From NCBI GenBank assembly GCA_965370415.1, contig CBDUTJ010000010.1, forward strand, positions 1 through 64,000: a stretch of DNA of 64,000 nucleotides, read 5' to 3'. Each line of letters starts with the position of its first letter. The first letter of the stretch is position 1. Shown here piece after piece: positions 27,049 to 34,583 of the stretch. This DNA is from JACNIV01 sp965370415. Its GTDB lineage: Bacteria > Cloacimonadota > Cloacimonadia > Cloacimonadales > TCS61. The translations under genes were made by a program, and so were the position numbers. The notes under the pieces were generated by a model that saw only the letters and a list, made by a program, of their open reading frames with translations, made no database searches and was not told the DNA's origin.

Positions 27049-27263
27049 TGGTCCGGGTTTTCAACCGGAACCACACGTTTTAACCTTTGGTTCAATTAGT
27101 ATAATTGAACCAGCCTTTTATAAAGTTTCGGATTTCGATATTAGGAAAACCCCTCTTAGTCTCCCCTTCCCGCCTACGCCAAGGCTACGGCGGACAGGCA
27201 AAATGGGGATTTATTTGTACTCCCCCTCTATTGAGTTGAAGAGAGGGGGTCGGGGGGTGAGTT
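27049..27263. repeat. R4-R5-R2-R1 composite repeat
   Basis: Same module order as 24348-24490, but here the CTCCCCTTC...AAAATGGGG hairpin is interrupted by a GC-rich segment CGCCTACGCCAAGGCTACGG followed by CGGACAGGC. In the copies at 24461 and 25561 the two arms are joined directly (CTCCCCTTCAAAAAGGGAG). This points to one element nested inside another. Confidence 0.7.
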
Positions 27264-27463
27264 TTTTCATCTTTCACTTCTTACTACTTACACTTCACGT
27301 CTCACTTCGGTGCTTGCACCGAATACAGCTTCGCCCCGCCACTTACAAGTAAGCTTGGAACACACTATCGTTCAACTCCCTTCTTTTATTAAGTAATTAA
27401 TTACTATTAACAAATATCAATTTTTTATTCTTTATCTAATGTCAACCCTTTTCATAACCTTTT

Positions 27464-27592
27464 TTAAAGACAATTATATCCAGCTATTTCTATTCCATTC
27501 ATTGTGTAAATTAGGAAGTCTTTGATTTGCTCATTGTATATTTCTTTTACTGAATATGTTAAGTTAATATGAATATTAAATTTGTTTACCAT
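27464..27592 (-). CDS. Possible 42-residue protein or N-terminal gene fragment
   Basis: An ATG at 27592 opens 42 codons (MVNKFNIHINLTYSVKEIYN at the start, ending GIEIAGYNCL). The residue mix is protein-like, not repeat-derived, but the ribosome site is weak and I recognise no family. It may be a small gene, a fragment of a larger one or chance. Confidence 0.2.
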   Translation of the reverse strand: MVNKFNIHINLTYSVKEIYNEQIKDFLIYTMNGIEIAGYNCL

Positions 27593-27778
27593 ATTTACTT
27601 AAATTCCTTATTTATTGGAATGATAACATGAGTCAATATGCCTCAGCTTTGAGACAATTTTGTACATTAATTTCATTTTTACTACAATCTGCTTTAAAGC
27701 TACGTCTCTACAAACTTATTGACACAAAATAAACGGCTTAAGTTAATGCTTACAGATAGAAATTTTTAGGAGAATCTG

Positions 27779-28072
27779 ATGAAGAAAAATAATAGAGATA
27801 TGCAAAAAAGCAGTCCATTCCTTTCCAGCATAATCAAATTATTCTTTGATATGATCAAACATTTTATCAAAGATTTTGAAAACATGCGCAAAGTTAAGAA
27901 AATAGATAATTTTGCTGAAAAATTTTCTTCCCTGGAGCATATGTTGATCCGCCTGGAAAGTAAGATCCGGGAAAACCGTAAAATAATTGAAGACCTTAAA
28001 AACCGCATTCTCTGGGGCAATGTAATTATTGTTGTACTTCTGCTGATCATCCTTTATGATCTACTCAGATAG
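27779..28072 (+). CDS. Small coiled-coil membrane protein
   Basis: 97 residues, plus strand, with an AGGAG site before the ATG. Residues about 35-72 form a charged amphipathic helix (FAEKFSSLEHMLIRLESKIR), probably a coiled coil, and residues about 76-96 a single C-terminal membrane segment (WGNVIIVVLLLIILYDLLR). A short hydrophobic stretch also lies near residues 13-25. The stop lies 12 bases inside the end of tsaE on the other strand, so the two are convergent. No family recognised; a tail-anchored membrane adaptor is one reading. Confidence 0.6.
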   Translation: MKKNNRDMQKSSPFLSSIIKLFFDMIKHFIKDFENMRKVKKIDNFAEKFSSLEHMLIRLESKIRENRKIIEDLKNRILWGNVIIVVLLLIILYDLLR

Positions 28073-28513
28073 AGATTCCCCGATAGATAGTTTTTTATAA
28101 CTTCTAATTTTCACGATTCGATAGGGATCTGCAAACTCAAACCAGATATGGATAACTTTTCCCGGTAGAAATAATTCTGCTTTTTCCGCCCATTCTATGA
28201 TCGTCAGATTCTGCTCAAAGATGTCATGAAGCCCTAATTCCAGTACTTCTTCATACGAATCTAATCTATAAAGATCAAGGTGGCAGATGGGAAATCTGCC
28301 TGTATATTCATTCATCAAAACATAACTGGGACTGCTCACATTTTCCGTAACTTTCAAGAAAGTACAAAGCTGTTGGGTAAAGAACGTCTTACCTGTTCCC
28401 AGCTCGCCATAAAGTGCTATCACATCTCCCAATTGCAGATGTGAAGCTATCCTCTTTGCTAAAGATTTTGTATCTTCTTTTGAACATATTTTAAATTCTT
28501 TTGAATATCCCAT
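28061..28513 (-). CDS. tsaE: tRNA threonylcarbamoyladenosine biosynthesis ATPase TsaE
   Basis: 150 residues. Walker A GELGTGKT lies at residues 36-43, SSPSYVLMNEYTG is the switch region and ICHLDLYRL the Walker B-like strand. TsaE works with TsaB and TsaD to add threonylcarbamoyl to A37 of ANN-decoding tRNAs. Length is typical. It lies downstream of the PorX-like gene on the same strand, separated by a tandem repeat. Confidence 0.92.
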   Translation of the reverse strand: MGYSKEFKICSKEDTKSLAKRIASHLQLGDVIALYGELGTGKTFFTQQLCTFLKVTENVSSPSYVLMNEYTGRFPICHLDLYRLDSYEEVLELGLHDIFEQNLTIIEWAEKAELFLPGKVIHIWFEFADPYRIVKIRSYKKLSIGESLSE

Positions 28514-28889
28514 AATACTTTATTACTTGTTTATCCTTTTTTAGACTCTTCGTCGTTTGCTTCTGTTGGCTCATCCTCAGAGAGACGATATACTAAAACC
28601 TCGTCTTTCTGAGAGACTCTTCTTGAACCTTCTAACGAAGAATCTGAGGTTTTTTTTATTACTTCCATGTTTCTCCTAATATAGACTCTTCGTCGAATGC
28701 CTTCGCAGGATATTCCTCAGAGAGACGATATATTAAAAACCTCGTCTTTCTGAGAGACTCTTCTTGAACTTTCTAACGAAGAATCTGAGGTTTTTAATAA
28801 CTTCCATGTTTCTCCTACGAAGAATCTGAAGATTTTAAACAAATCAAAAATCCAACCATTATTCTAATTCCTAATTACTAATTTCTAAA
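28514..28889. repeat. Two tandem copies of a palindromic R3 repeat
   Basis: Copies start at 28544 and 28684 (period 140). Each begins GACTCTTCGTCG, contains CAGAGAGACGA facing TCGTCTTTCTGAG, and ends near CGAAGAATCTGAGG, so a copy can fold as one long imperfect hairpin. R3 pieces elsewhere (23485, 24195, 25964) correspond to its left half. The stretch contains no gene. Confidence 0.75.
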
Positions 28890-30443
28890 TTAACCCTTCG
28901 GTCTACAAACTGCTAATGGCAGGATCATCTCTTCCATGGAAATACCTCCATGCTGAAAAGTACCATTGTACTGCTTCATATATTGATGGAAAGAATTAGG
29001 ATAAACAAAATAGTAATCATCTTTTGCCAGAACATAATTATCTACCAGACCGCGACTGGGAAGACCATACTCCTGGGGATCTTTAATATAATGTGCGTGT
29101 TTATTGTTACTGGAAAGATTACGTCCCTGCTTATAGCGGACAGTGGTAGTGGTCTCTCTATCTCCTGTTATCTGGCTGGCCCGGTTCACACGTATCGAAC
29201 CATGATCCGTAGTAATGATAACTCTTGCACCCTGTTTGGCAATGAGCTTTAATGCTTCATAAAAAGTGGAATGCAGGAACCAGTGCTTGGTGAAAGCTCT
29301 CAGCGCCTGTTCGTCAGGAATTGTCTCTTTTAGTATCTGGCTTTTGGAGCGGTGATGCGCCAGCAGATCGAGGAAGTTATAAACCAGCACCACCAGTTTC
29401 TCATGCTTCCAGGAATCGATCTTACGCAGCGTATAATTCCCCTCTTCAATGGTGAATATTTTAATATATTTACTTTGTTCCAGTTCGTGACCAAGATCCT
29501 TGATATGAGCTTCCAGAAGTTGATGTTCGTTGCGGTTACGGCTGTTATCCAGGTCAGAAGATTCCACCCAGTATTCAGGAAAATTCTTGGCAATATCGGA
29601 AGGCAACAAGCCACTGAAGATGGCATTTCTGGAATAGGGTGTAGCAGTGGGAAGAATTGAATAATAGATGTCCAGGTCGATATCGAACAACTCCTTAATG
29701 AACGGTTCGATCGCATAATACTGATCCAGACGCATACAATCCAGCACTACAAAATAGACCGGTTTTCCCTTTCCCAGTTCAGGAATGACATATTCGGAGA
29801 TCAGATCGAACGACAGTTTGGGTCTTTCATCCAATTTCAACCAGTTTTTGTAATTTACTCCTACATAATTGGAAAATTCTGAATTGGAATTGAGTTTCTC
29901 CAGAAAGTGCATCTGGTTCAAGGCAGAATCGTTTATCTCATCCAGGGTGAGATCCCAGCGGCATATTTGCTGGTAGATATCGGACCACTCTTCCCAGCCC
30001 GGTGTGGAAAAAAGTTTCTGGTTCAAAGCGGCAGAGAACTGAGCATACTCTTCCCCGATCTTACTTTTACGTATCTCATCTGCTTGAAATATCTTTTTAA
30101 TGGCCATGATGATCTGGTTGGGATTGATGGGTTTGATCAGGTAATCTGCTATCTGTCCGGCAATAGCATCTTCCATCAATCCTTCTTCTTCGCTTTTGGT
30201 AACCATCACCACTGGTAAAGCATTGTTGATCTTCTTGATCTCGCGCAGCGTGGAAAGACCATCCAGACCGGGCATCATTTCATCCAGCAGGACAAGATCG
30301 AATTTTTCATTGAGCACAGATTCGATGGCATCAGCACCATTGGAAACTGTTTTAAGATTGTAACCGCGTTCGGTTAAAAAAATTATAAAAGGTTTCAGAT
30401 GTTCAATTTCATCATCTACCCAGAGTATTCTTAACTGATTCAT
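28890..30443 (-). CDS. PorX-like response regulator with PglZ/alkaline-phosphatase-type output domain
   Basis: 517 residues, the size of PorX. Receiver domain, residues 1-120: Asp10/Asp11, phospho-acceptor Asp54 in DLVLLDEMMPG and Lys83 in MVTKSEE. A helical linker follows, then a PglZ-type phosphatase/phosphodiesterase domain from about residue 210: VVLDCMRLD with Asp235, ILPTATPYSRNAIFSGLLP with a candidate nucleophile Thr (266/268) and ITTDHGS for metal binding. PorX of Bacteroidota controls the type IX secretion system and cleaves oligonucleotides. Whether this organism has that system is not visible here. A good promoter (30535-30563) and a GGAGGG site precede it. Confidence 0.87.
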   Translation of the reverse strand: MNQLRILWVDDEIEHLKPFIIFLTERGYNLKTVSNGADAIESVLNEKFDLVLLDEMMPGLDGLSTLREIKKINNALPVVMVTKSEEEGLMEDAIAGQIADYLIKPINPNQIIMAIKKIFQADEIRKSKIGEEYAQFSAALNQKLFSTPGWEEWSDIYQQICRWDLTLDEINDSALNQMHFLEKLNSNSEFSNYVGVNYKNWLKLDERPKLSFDLISEYVIPELGKGKPVYFVVLDCMRLDQYYAIEPFIKELFDIDLDIYYSILPTATPYSRNAIFSGLLPSDIAKNFPEYWVESSDLDNSRNRNEHQLLEAHIKDLGHELEQSKYIKIFTIEEGNYTLRKIDSWKHEKLVVLVYNFLDLLAHHRSKSQILKETIPDEQALRAFTKHWFLHSTFYEALKLIAKQGARVIITTDHGSIRVNRASQITGDRETTTTVRYKQGRNLSSNNKHAHYIKDPQEYGLPSRGLVDNYVLAKDDYYFVYPNSFHQYMKQYNGTFQHGGISMEEMILPLAVCRPKG

Positions 30444-30534
30444 AATAACCCTCCGCTATATTTTATTCTGAAATTAATAAATCAGCGCAAATACCTTATG
30501 TTTCCCTCCGGGCTATTTAATTTTTACGAAAAGC

Positions 30535-30563
30535 ACTAAATTGCCTTGATATTTCAGTGTCAA
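30535..30563 (-). promoter_or_regulatory. Promoter for the PorX-like gene
   Basis: On the minus strand TTGACA (30558-30563), 17 bases, then TTTAGT (30535-30540), about 90 bases before the start codon. The -35 is perfect and the -10 is four of six against the housekeeping consensus. Confidence 0.45.
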
Positions 30564-30598
30564 CATAATTTTCGGGAAATTTGATATTCCCAGCGTAA

Positions 30599-31408
30599 CT
30601 ACTTTGTTATTGGTTTATAAATGTGTTTTTCTTCCGGGAATTTTTTATTTTTAATCTCTATACTATATTTTTTAATACTTTGCACTATCTCATCCTTCAG
30701 GTTGGAATATCTCTTCACGAATTTCGGTTGGATATCCGACATACCCAGGATATCATGATAAACCAGCACCTGTCCGTCAGTGAATCTACCGGCTCCTATA
30801 CCAATAGTGGGAATGGAGAGAATTTCGCTGATCTCTTTACCCAGTTTTTCGGGAATACCTTCCAGTACCAGCATGAATGCCCCGGCTTCTTCCACCTGTC
30901 TCGCCTGCTCCAGAATGCGCTGGTGATTTATCTGTTTCTTCCCCTGGATAACATATCCACCCATGGAATTGATCGATTGAGGAGTCAATCCCAGGTGAGC
31001 AATGACCGGTATTTCACAATCAACAATAGCTGAAATGGCTTCCAGCCGGCTGGGATTTCCACCTTCCAGTTTCACCGCATTTGCTCCGCCTTCCACAATG
31101 AGCAGGGCTGCGTTCTCTTTGGTCTCTTCCAGGCTTAAATGAAAGGACATAAAGGGCATATCGGCTGCAATGAATGTATCGGGTGCTCCCCTGCGTACAG
31201 CTCGAGTGTGATAGATGATATCTTCCAGTGTAACCTGCAGGGTATTTTCATAGCCCAGAATCACCATGCCCAGGCTGTCTCCCACCAGGATCATATCTAC
31301 ATCCCCGGTCTGTGCATATTTTCCAGATGGATAATCATAAGCTGTAATCATTACTATTTTTTCTTTTTCTTGCTTCATTTTTCTAAAGGTTCGTACATTT
31401 TTCATCAT
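30599..31408 (-). CDS. panB: 3-methyl-2-oxobutanoate hydroxymethyltransferase
   Basis: 269 residues, normal for PanB. MITAYDYPSGKYAQTGDVDM and LVGDSLGMVILGYENTLQVT are the substrate and metal sites, VKLEGG and IPTIGIGAG later conserved blocks. It makes ketopantoate from ketoisovalerate and methylene-tetrahydrofolate, the first step to pantothenate and coenzyme A. The start may be the second Met (31405), better spaced from GAGG. panC and panD are not in the window. It is followed by porX on the same strand, 155 bases away. Confidence 0.95.
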   Translation of the reverse strand: MMKNVRTFRKMKQEKEKIVMITAYDYPSGKYAQTGDVDMILVGDSLGMVILGYENTLQVTLEDIIYHTRAVRRGAPDTFIAADMPFMSFHLSLEETKENAALLIVEGGANAVKLEGGNPSRLEAISAIVDCEIPVIAHLGLTPQSINSMGGYVIQGKKQINHQRILEQARQVEEAGAFMLVLEGIPEKLGKEISEILSIPTIGIGAGRFTDGQVLVYHDILGMSDIQPKFVKRYSNLKDEIVQSIKKYSIEIKNKKFPEEKHIYKPITK

Positions 31409-31423
31409 AACCTCACAGTTTTT

Positions 31424-31636
31424 CTATTTCTTGAAAATCCTGATGAGCAGGTTAATAATAATACTGAGCAGGATCAGTGTGGTAATGGGAAAATAAAAGC
31501 GGAAATTCTCCTTTTCAACCCTGATATCACCCGGTAGTTTCCCAATATATTTAGCAAGTGGTGTGAAACGGATAAGAATTCCGAGCACGATGATGATGAG
31601 CCCGATAAGAATGATCATATTGCCGTACTTACTCAT
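31424..31636 (-). CDS. DUF2905 small membrane protein
   Basis: 70 residues: membrane helix (about 7-24), a loop TPLAKYIGKLPGDIRVEKEN and a second helix (about 48-66). This loop is the fingerprint of DUF2905, a widespread small inner-membrane family of unknown function. It lies between queH and panB with short gaps and is probably cotranscribed. Confidence 0.85.
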   Translation of the reverse strand: MSKYGNMIILIGLIIIVLGILIRFTPLAKYIGKLPGDIRVEKENFRFYFPITTLILLSIIINLLIRIFKK

Positions 31637-31642
31637 TTTGCT

Positions 31643-32191
31643 CTAGTGCCTGCTTTCCAGATTCCCCAGGTATCTTTCCTTCTCGCTGTAAATGCAGCCG
31701 CAATATTGCTGACGATACATTTTCCTTGCTTTGGAAAGCTCGATCCCCTCTTGCCAGTAGTGGCGGAAATCTTCATAATAGAATTTAACACCGTATTCTT
31801 TAGCCAGTGATTCCCCGATCTCTCTTATCATCTCATGTTTTTGAAATTTGCTATATAACAAAGTAGTAGTGAAGTAGTCGAAATTGCCTTTTTTAGCCAC
31901 GATAGCTGTATATTTCAACCGGTCATAATAACACATATGGCAGCGCTCGTTCTCACGAAAAGCTGCTTTGCGCAGGAAATCTTCCAGGTTATATTCATCT
32001 TTATATATTATGGGAATGCTCTCTTTTTCGGCAAAATCCTGCAAAGTTTCCAGGCGTTTTTTATACTCCTGAAATGGATGTATGTTATGATTGAACCAGA
32101 AGCCATGGATGTCGAATCCCTTTTCTTGCAAATGAAAATAAGGCGCCGCAAAACACGGCGCACAGCAAACATGCACTAAAGCCTTAGGCAT
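31643..32191 (-). CDS. queH: Epoxyqueuosine reductase QueH
   Basis: 182 residues from the ATG at 32191, which overlaps the stop of the acyl-CoA dehydrogenase (TAATG). The frame is open further upstream, but that part is only the other gene read in another frame. VHVCCAPC (Cys9, Cys10, Cys13), ERCHMCYYDRL (Cys84, Cys87) and a C-terminal YCGC supply the iron-sulfur and catalytic cysteines of QueH (DUF208). It reduces epoxyqueuosine to queuosine in tRNA without cobalamin, replacing QueG. Length matches the family. Confidence 0.9.
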   Translation of the reverse strand: MPKALVHVCCAPCFAAPYFHLQEKGFDIHGFWFNHNIHPFQEYKKRLETLQDFAEKESIPIIYKDEYNLEDFLRKAAFRENERCHMCYYDRLKYTAIVAKKGNFDYFTTTLLYSKFQKHEMIREIGESLAKEYGVKFYYEDFRHYWQEGIELSKARKMYRQQYCGCIYSEKERYLGNLESRH

Positions 32192-33336
32192 TAAAATTCC
32201 TTGAGCAGATTGGAGGCAATAATAGACCTCTGAATCTGGTTGGTTCCCTCGTATATTTGAGTTATTTTGGCATCGCGCATCATTTTTTCTACAGGGTATT
32301 CTTTCATATAGCCATATCCACCCAAGATTTGAACTGCATCGGTTGTAACTTTCATTGCTGTATCGGAAGCAAAAACCTTGCACATGGCAGATTCTTTGGC
32401 ATATCTTTTTATACCGGCATCTATCATGCGGGCAGTTGCCATCACCAGTGCGCGTGCTGCTTCGATCTGAGTTGCCATATCGGCCAGCATGAATTGAACT
32501 GCCTGGAAGGATGATATCGGCTTTCCAAATTGATGACGTTCCTTGGCATAACGGGCAGCCTCTTCGTATGCACCCTGAGCTATTCCCACTGCCTGAGCTG
32601 CAACCATAGGTCGTGATTTATCAAAAGTTTTCATTGCTATTATGAATCCTTTCCCTTCACGACCGACAAGATTTTCTTTTGGAACACGGCAGTTATCAAA
32701 GATCAACTCTCTAGTCACAGAGCCGCGAATACCCATTTTATCTTCCTTTTTACCAAAGCTGAAACCTTCTGTTCCTTTCTCAACAATCAAACAAGAGGCT
32801 CCCCTAGCACCTTTTGATTTGTCGGTTAGCACAAATACCGTGTAAATATCTGCTTCTCCACCATTGGTTATCCACTGTTTTGTTCCATTTAGAATATAAA
32901 AATCTCCATCTTTTATTGCTGTAGTTTCAATTCCTCCGGCATCTGAACCGGCATTGGCTTCCGTAAGGGCAAAAGCTGCCAGCTTTTCACCATCGGCAAT
33001 GAGAGGTAAGTATTTCTGTCTCTGTTCTTCACTACCGGAGATCAAAATAGGATACATTCCCAGACCGGATCCACCCAGTGAAAGACCGATACCTCCACAA
33101 ATTCGGCTGAATTCTTCAGTTATAATTGCCACATCAACCACTTTGCCGCTGATGCCGCCATATTCTTCGGGAACAAGCACTGCAAACAGATCGGTCTGTT
33201 TGAATACATCCACAATTTCCCAAGGAAATTCATGACCTTCATCATATTTAGCCCTGATGGGCTTGATCTTCTCTTCCGCAACTTTGCGAGCTATTTCCTT
33301 TATTTCCAATTGCTCTTCTGTTAAGAAATAATCCAT
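32191..33336 (-). CDS. Acyl-CoA dehydrogenase (short-chain/butyryl-CoA type)
   Basis: 381 residues from the ATG at 33336, which has a strong GGAGG site; a longer frame to 33363 lacks one. FALTEANAGSDAGG (FAD and substrate loop), QWITNGG, YAKERHQFGKPISSFQAVQF and ILGGYGYMKEYPVEKMMRD are all present, and YEGTNQIQR carries the catalytic Glu near residue 365. It oxidises an acyl-CoA to the enoyl-CoA, passing electrons to ETF; enzymes close to this type also reduce crotonyl-CoA in fermenters. No etfAB or other beta-oxidation genes lie nearby. Confidence 0.92.
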   Translation of the reverse strand: MDYFLTEEQLEIKEIARKVAEEKIKPIRAKYDEGHEFPWEIVDVFKQTDLFAVLVPEEYGGISGKVVDVAIITEEFSRICGGIGLSLGGSGLGMYPILISGSEEQRQKYLPLIADGEKLAAFALTEANAGSDAGGIETTAIKDGDFYILNGTKQWITNGGEADIYTVFVLTDKSKGARGASCLIVEKGTEGFSFGKKEDKMGIRGSVTRELIFDNCRVPKENLVGREGKGFIIAMKTFDKSRPMVAAQAVGIAQGAYEEAARYAKERHQFGKPISSFQAVQFMLADMATQIEAARALVMATARMIDAGIKRYAKESAMCKVFASDTAMKVTTDAVQILGGYGYMKEYPVEKMMRDAKITQIYEGTNQIQRSIIASNLLKEF

Positions 33337-33534
33337 ACATCCTCCAAATATTCTGTTTATCACTTCTTTACTATAGATTTTTCCGTCAAGTTAAAAAAAC
33401 CACTAACAGCCCACCTATCGGGCTATTAAATGAAACGAGCTCATTTTTTTTAGTGTTTATTTTAAGTCAAATGTTTATTGACAATTTGATCGAAGTTTGA
33501 AAAGAGATAATGTATCTCGTATTAAGGGCACAGT

Positions 33535-33864
33535 ATGAATAAAATAGAATCAGAGATCAGGCAGCACCTTGAAATGCTGCAGGAAGTCGAAAATAAGAGT
33601 TCCATAGAAAAGGCTCAAATCCAGAATGCTAGGCGTATTAAAAGCTTCTTCTATGGCACAATTATCTGGCTGCTTTCTTATTCGTTTTTCTCCTGTTTGC
33701 AGGGTAGGTTCCAGCTCATAGCCGCGGTTACATTTTTCGTTGTCGATTACGCCATATACCAGATCGGTAAATCGTTGGAACTCGAACTGAGTATCGTTCT
33801 GAAGATCAGGTTGACCGTAATCTATCTTCTGATCATCATCTTTGCGATAATCTTTCCAAGTTGA
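33535..33864 (+). CDS. Small membrane protein, unknown function
   Basis: 109 residues. A helical, charged N-terminus (ESEIRQHLEMLQEVENKSSI) is followed by three hydrophobic segments at about residues 38-54, 60-76 and 88-107. The ATG has a weak AAGGG site. The opposite strand also has a frame, but its composition is not protein-like. No family recognised. It lies just upstream of the TetR regulator but is probably separate, as the TetR operator lies between them. Confidence 0.5.
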   Translation: MNKIESEIRQHLEMLQEVENKSSIEKAQIQNARRIKSFFYGTIIWLLSYSFFSCLQGRFQLIAAVTFFVVDYAIYQIGKSLELELSIVLKIRLTVIYLLIIIFAIIFPS

Positions 33865-33924
33865 TATTTCTTCACCTTCTTTAATATTTAAAAACTTCTT
33901 GACGATAAAACTCCTCTGAAGAAA

Positions 33925-33942
33925 TTCAAACACGTGTTTCAA
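33925..33942. promoter_or_regulatory. Palindromic operator upstream of the TetR gene
   Basis: TTCAAACACGTGTTTCAA is symmetric over 18 bp apart from one base pair, with a perfect 12-bp core (33928-33939). It ends 35 bases before the TetR start, the usual place for an autoregulatory TetR site. Confidence 0.5.
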
Positions 33943-33977
33943 ATTAGTGTTTTAATCCTTGGCTTAAAGGAGAGAAT

Positions 33978-34562
33978 ATGAGCAGTGAAGAAGTAAAGGG
34001 CAACATCATTTTAGCAACCATAAACTGTATTGAACAAAATGATGTTCAAGCTGTAACTATCCGCAAGATAGCAGAGATGGCAAAGGTGAATGTGGCTGCT
34101 GTAAATTATCATTTTGGTTCAAAAGAACAACTTTTGAATATCGTGATGAACGCAACTTTGAATGAAAGTTTCGTAAATAATATCAAAGATTATGACGATC
34201 TTTGGCAAAGTGAAACAAGAAAAGCACTTCAACTTTTTTTGGAAGATACCTTAGAAGGAGCATTAAATTACCCCAAAATTACTAAAGCCCATCTAAATGA
34301 AACATTTAATAGAAGCAATTATGAAACGAATACAGTTCGGAGGTTGAATGATTTCTTATTCGAGTTTCACAATCTTATTCAAAGCGAACTAAAGCAAGAA
34401 GCCAGCATAGAAAGCAGAATTGCTGTCAGTCAGCTATTTTCGTCAATTCTGATGTTGGGAATGATGCCTGATCTGTTCAACAAATTCCTAAATTTTGATC
34501 TGAAAAATAAAGAAAATCAAAAAAAATTTATACAGATTCTTTTAGAAAATTTTTGCAAATAG
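33978..34562 (+). CDS. TetR/AcrR-family transcriptional regulator
   Basis: 194 residues with a strong AAAGGAG site. The helix-turn-helix spans about residues 22-55: VQAVTIRKIAEMAKVNVAAV and NYHFGSKEQLL. The C-terminal ligand-binding half is not assignable. A palindrome at 33925-33942 is a likely operator. The TonB-dependent receptor starts 21 bases after the stop and is presumably controlled by it, by analogy with TetR-efflux or uptake pairs. Effector unknown. Confidence 0.87.
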   Translation: MSSEEVKGNIILATINCIEQNDVQAVTIRKIAEMAKVNVAAVNYHFGSKEQLLNIVMNATLNESFVNNIKDYDDLWQSETRKALQLFLEDTLEGALNYPKITKAHLNETFNRSNYETNTVRRLNDFLFEFHNLIQSELKQEASIESRIAVSQLFSSILMLGMMPDLFNKFLNFDLKNKENQKKFIQILLENFCK

Positions 34563-34583
34563 AAAAATCGGAGAAAAGAAAAT

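Larger units (their letters stand above)
27026..27778. other. Long repeat-bearing intergenic stretch
   Basis: Repeats R4 (27049-27116), R5 (27120-27160), R2 (27161-27211) and R1 (27220-27263) occupy the left part in a row. The remainder is AT-rich and contains a perfect 14-bp palindrome AGTAATTAATTACT (27392-27405) and a possible 42-codon frame (27464-27592). No RNA gene was recognised. Confidence 0.6.

Noticed and set aside
27392..27405. Perfect palindrome AGTAATTAATTACT
   Set aside because: AT-only palindromes of this size are expected by chance in so AT-rich a gap; no gene nearby needs an operator here.
24089..28889. CRISPR array
   Set aside because: Repeats differ in type, spacing and length; no regular repeat-spacer pattern and no cas genes.
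22433..28889. Insertion sequence or prophage
   Set aside because: No transposase, integrase or phage gene was seen among the repeats.
32192..32383. Longer start for queH
   Set aside because: These codons are the acyl-CoA dehydrogenase in another frame; the QueH fold starts at the ATG at 32191.
33408..33424. AGCCC/GGGCT hairpin as a terminator
   Set aside because: Five-base stem, and the T-run on the minus strand is too far away.
33550..33942. 130-codon minus-strand frame opposite the small membrane protein
   Set aside because: Residue mix is not protein-like and it runs across the TetR operator; the plus-strand frame has clear membrane helices.
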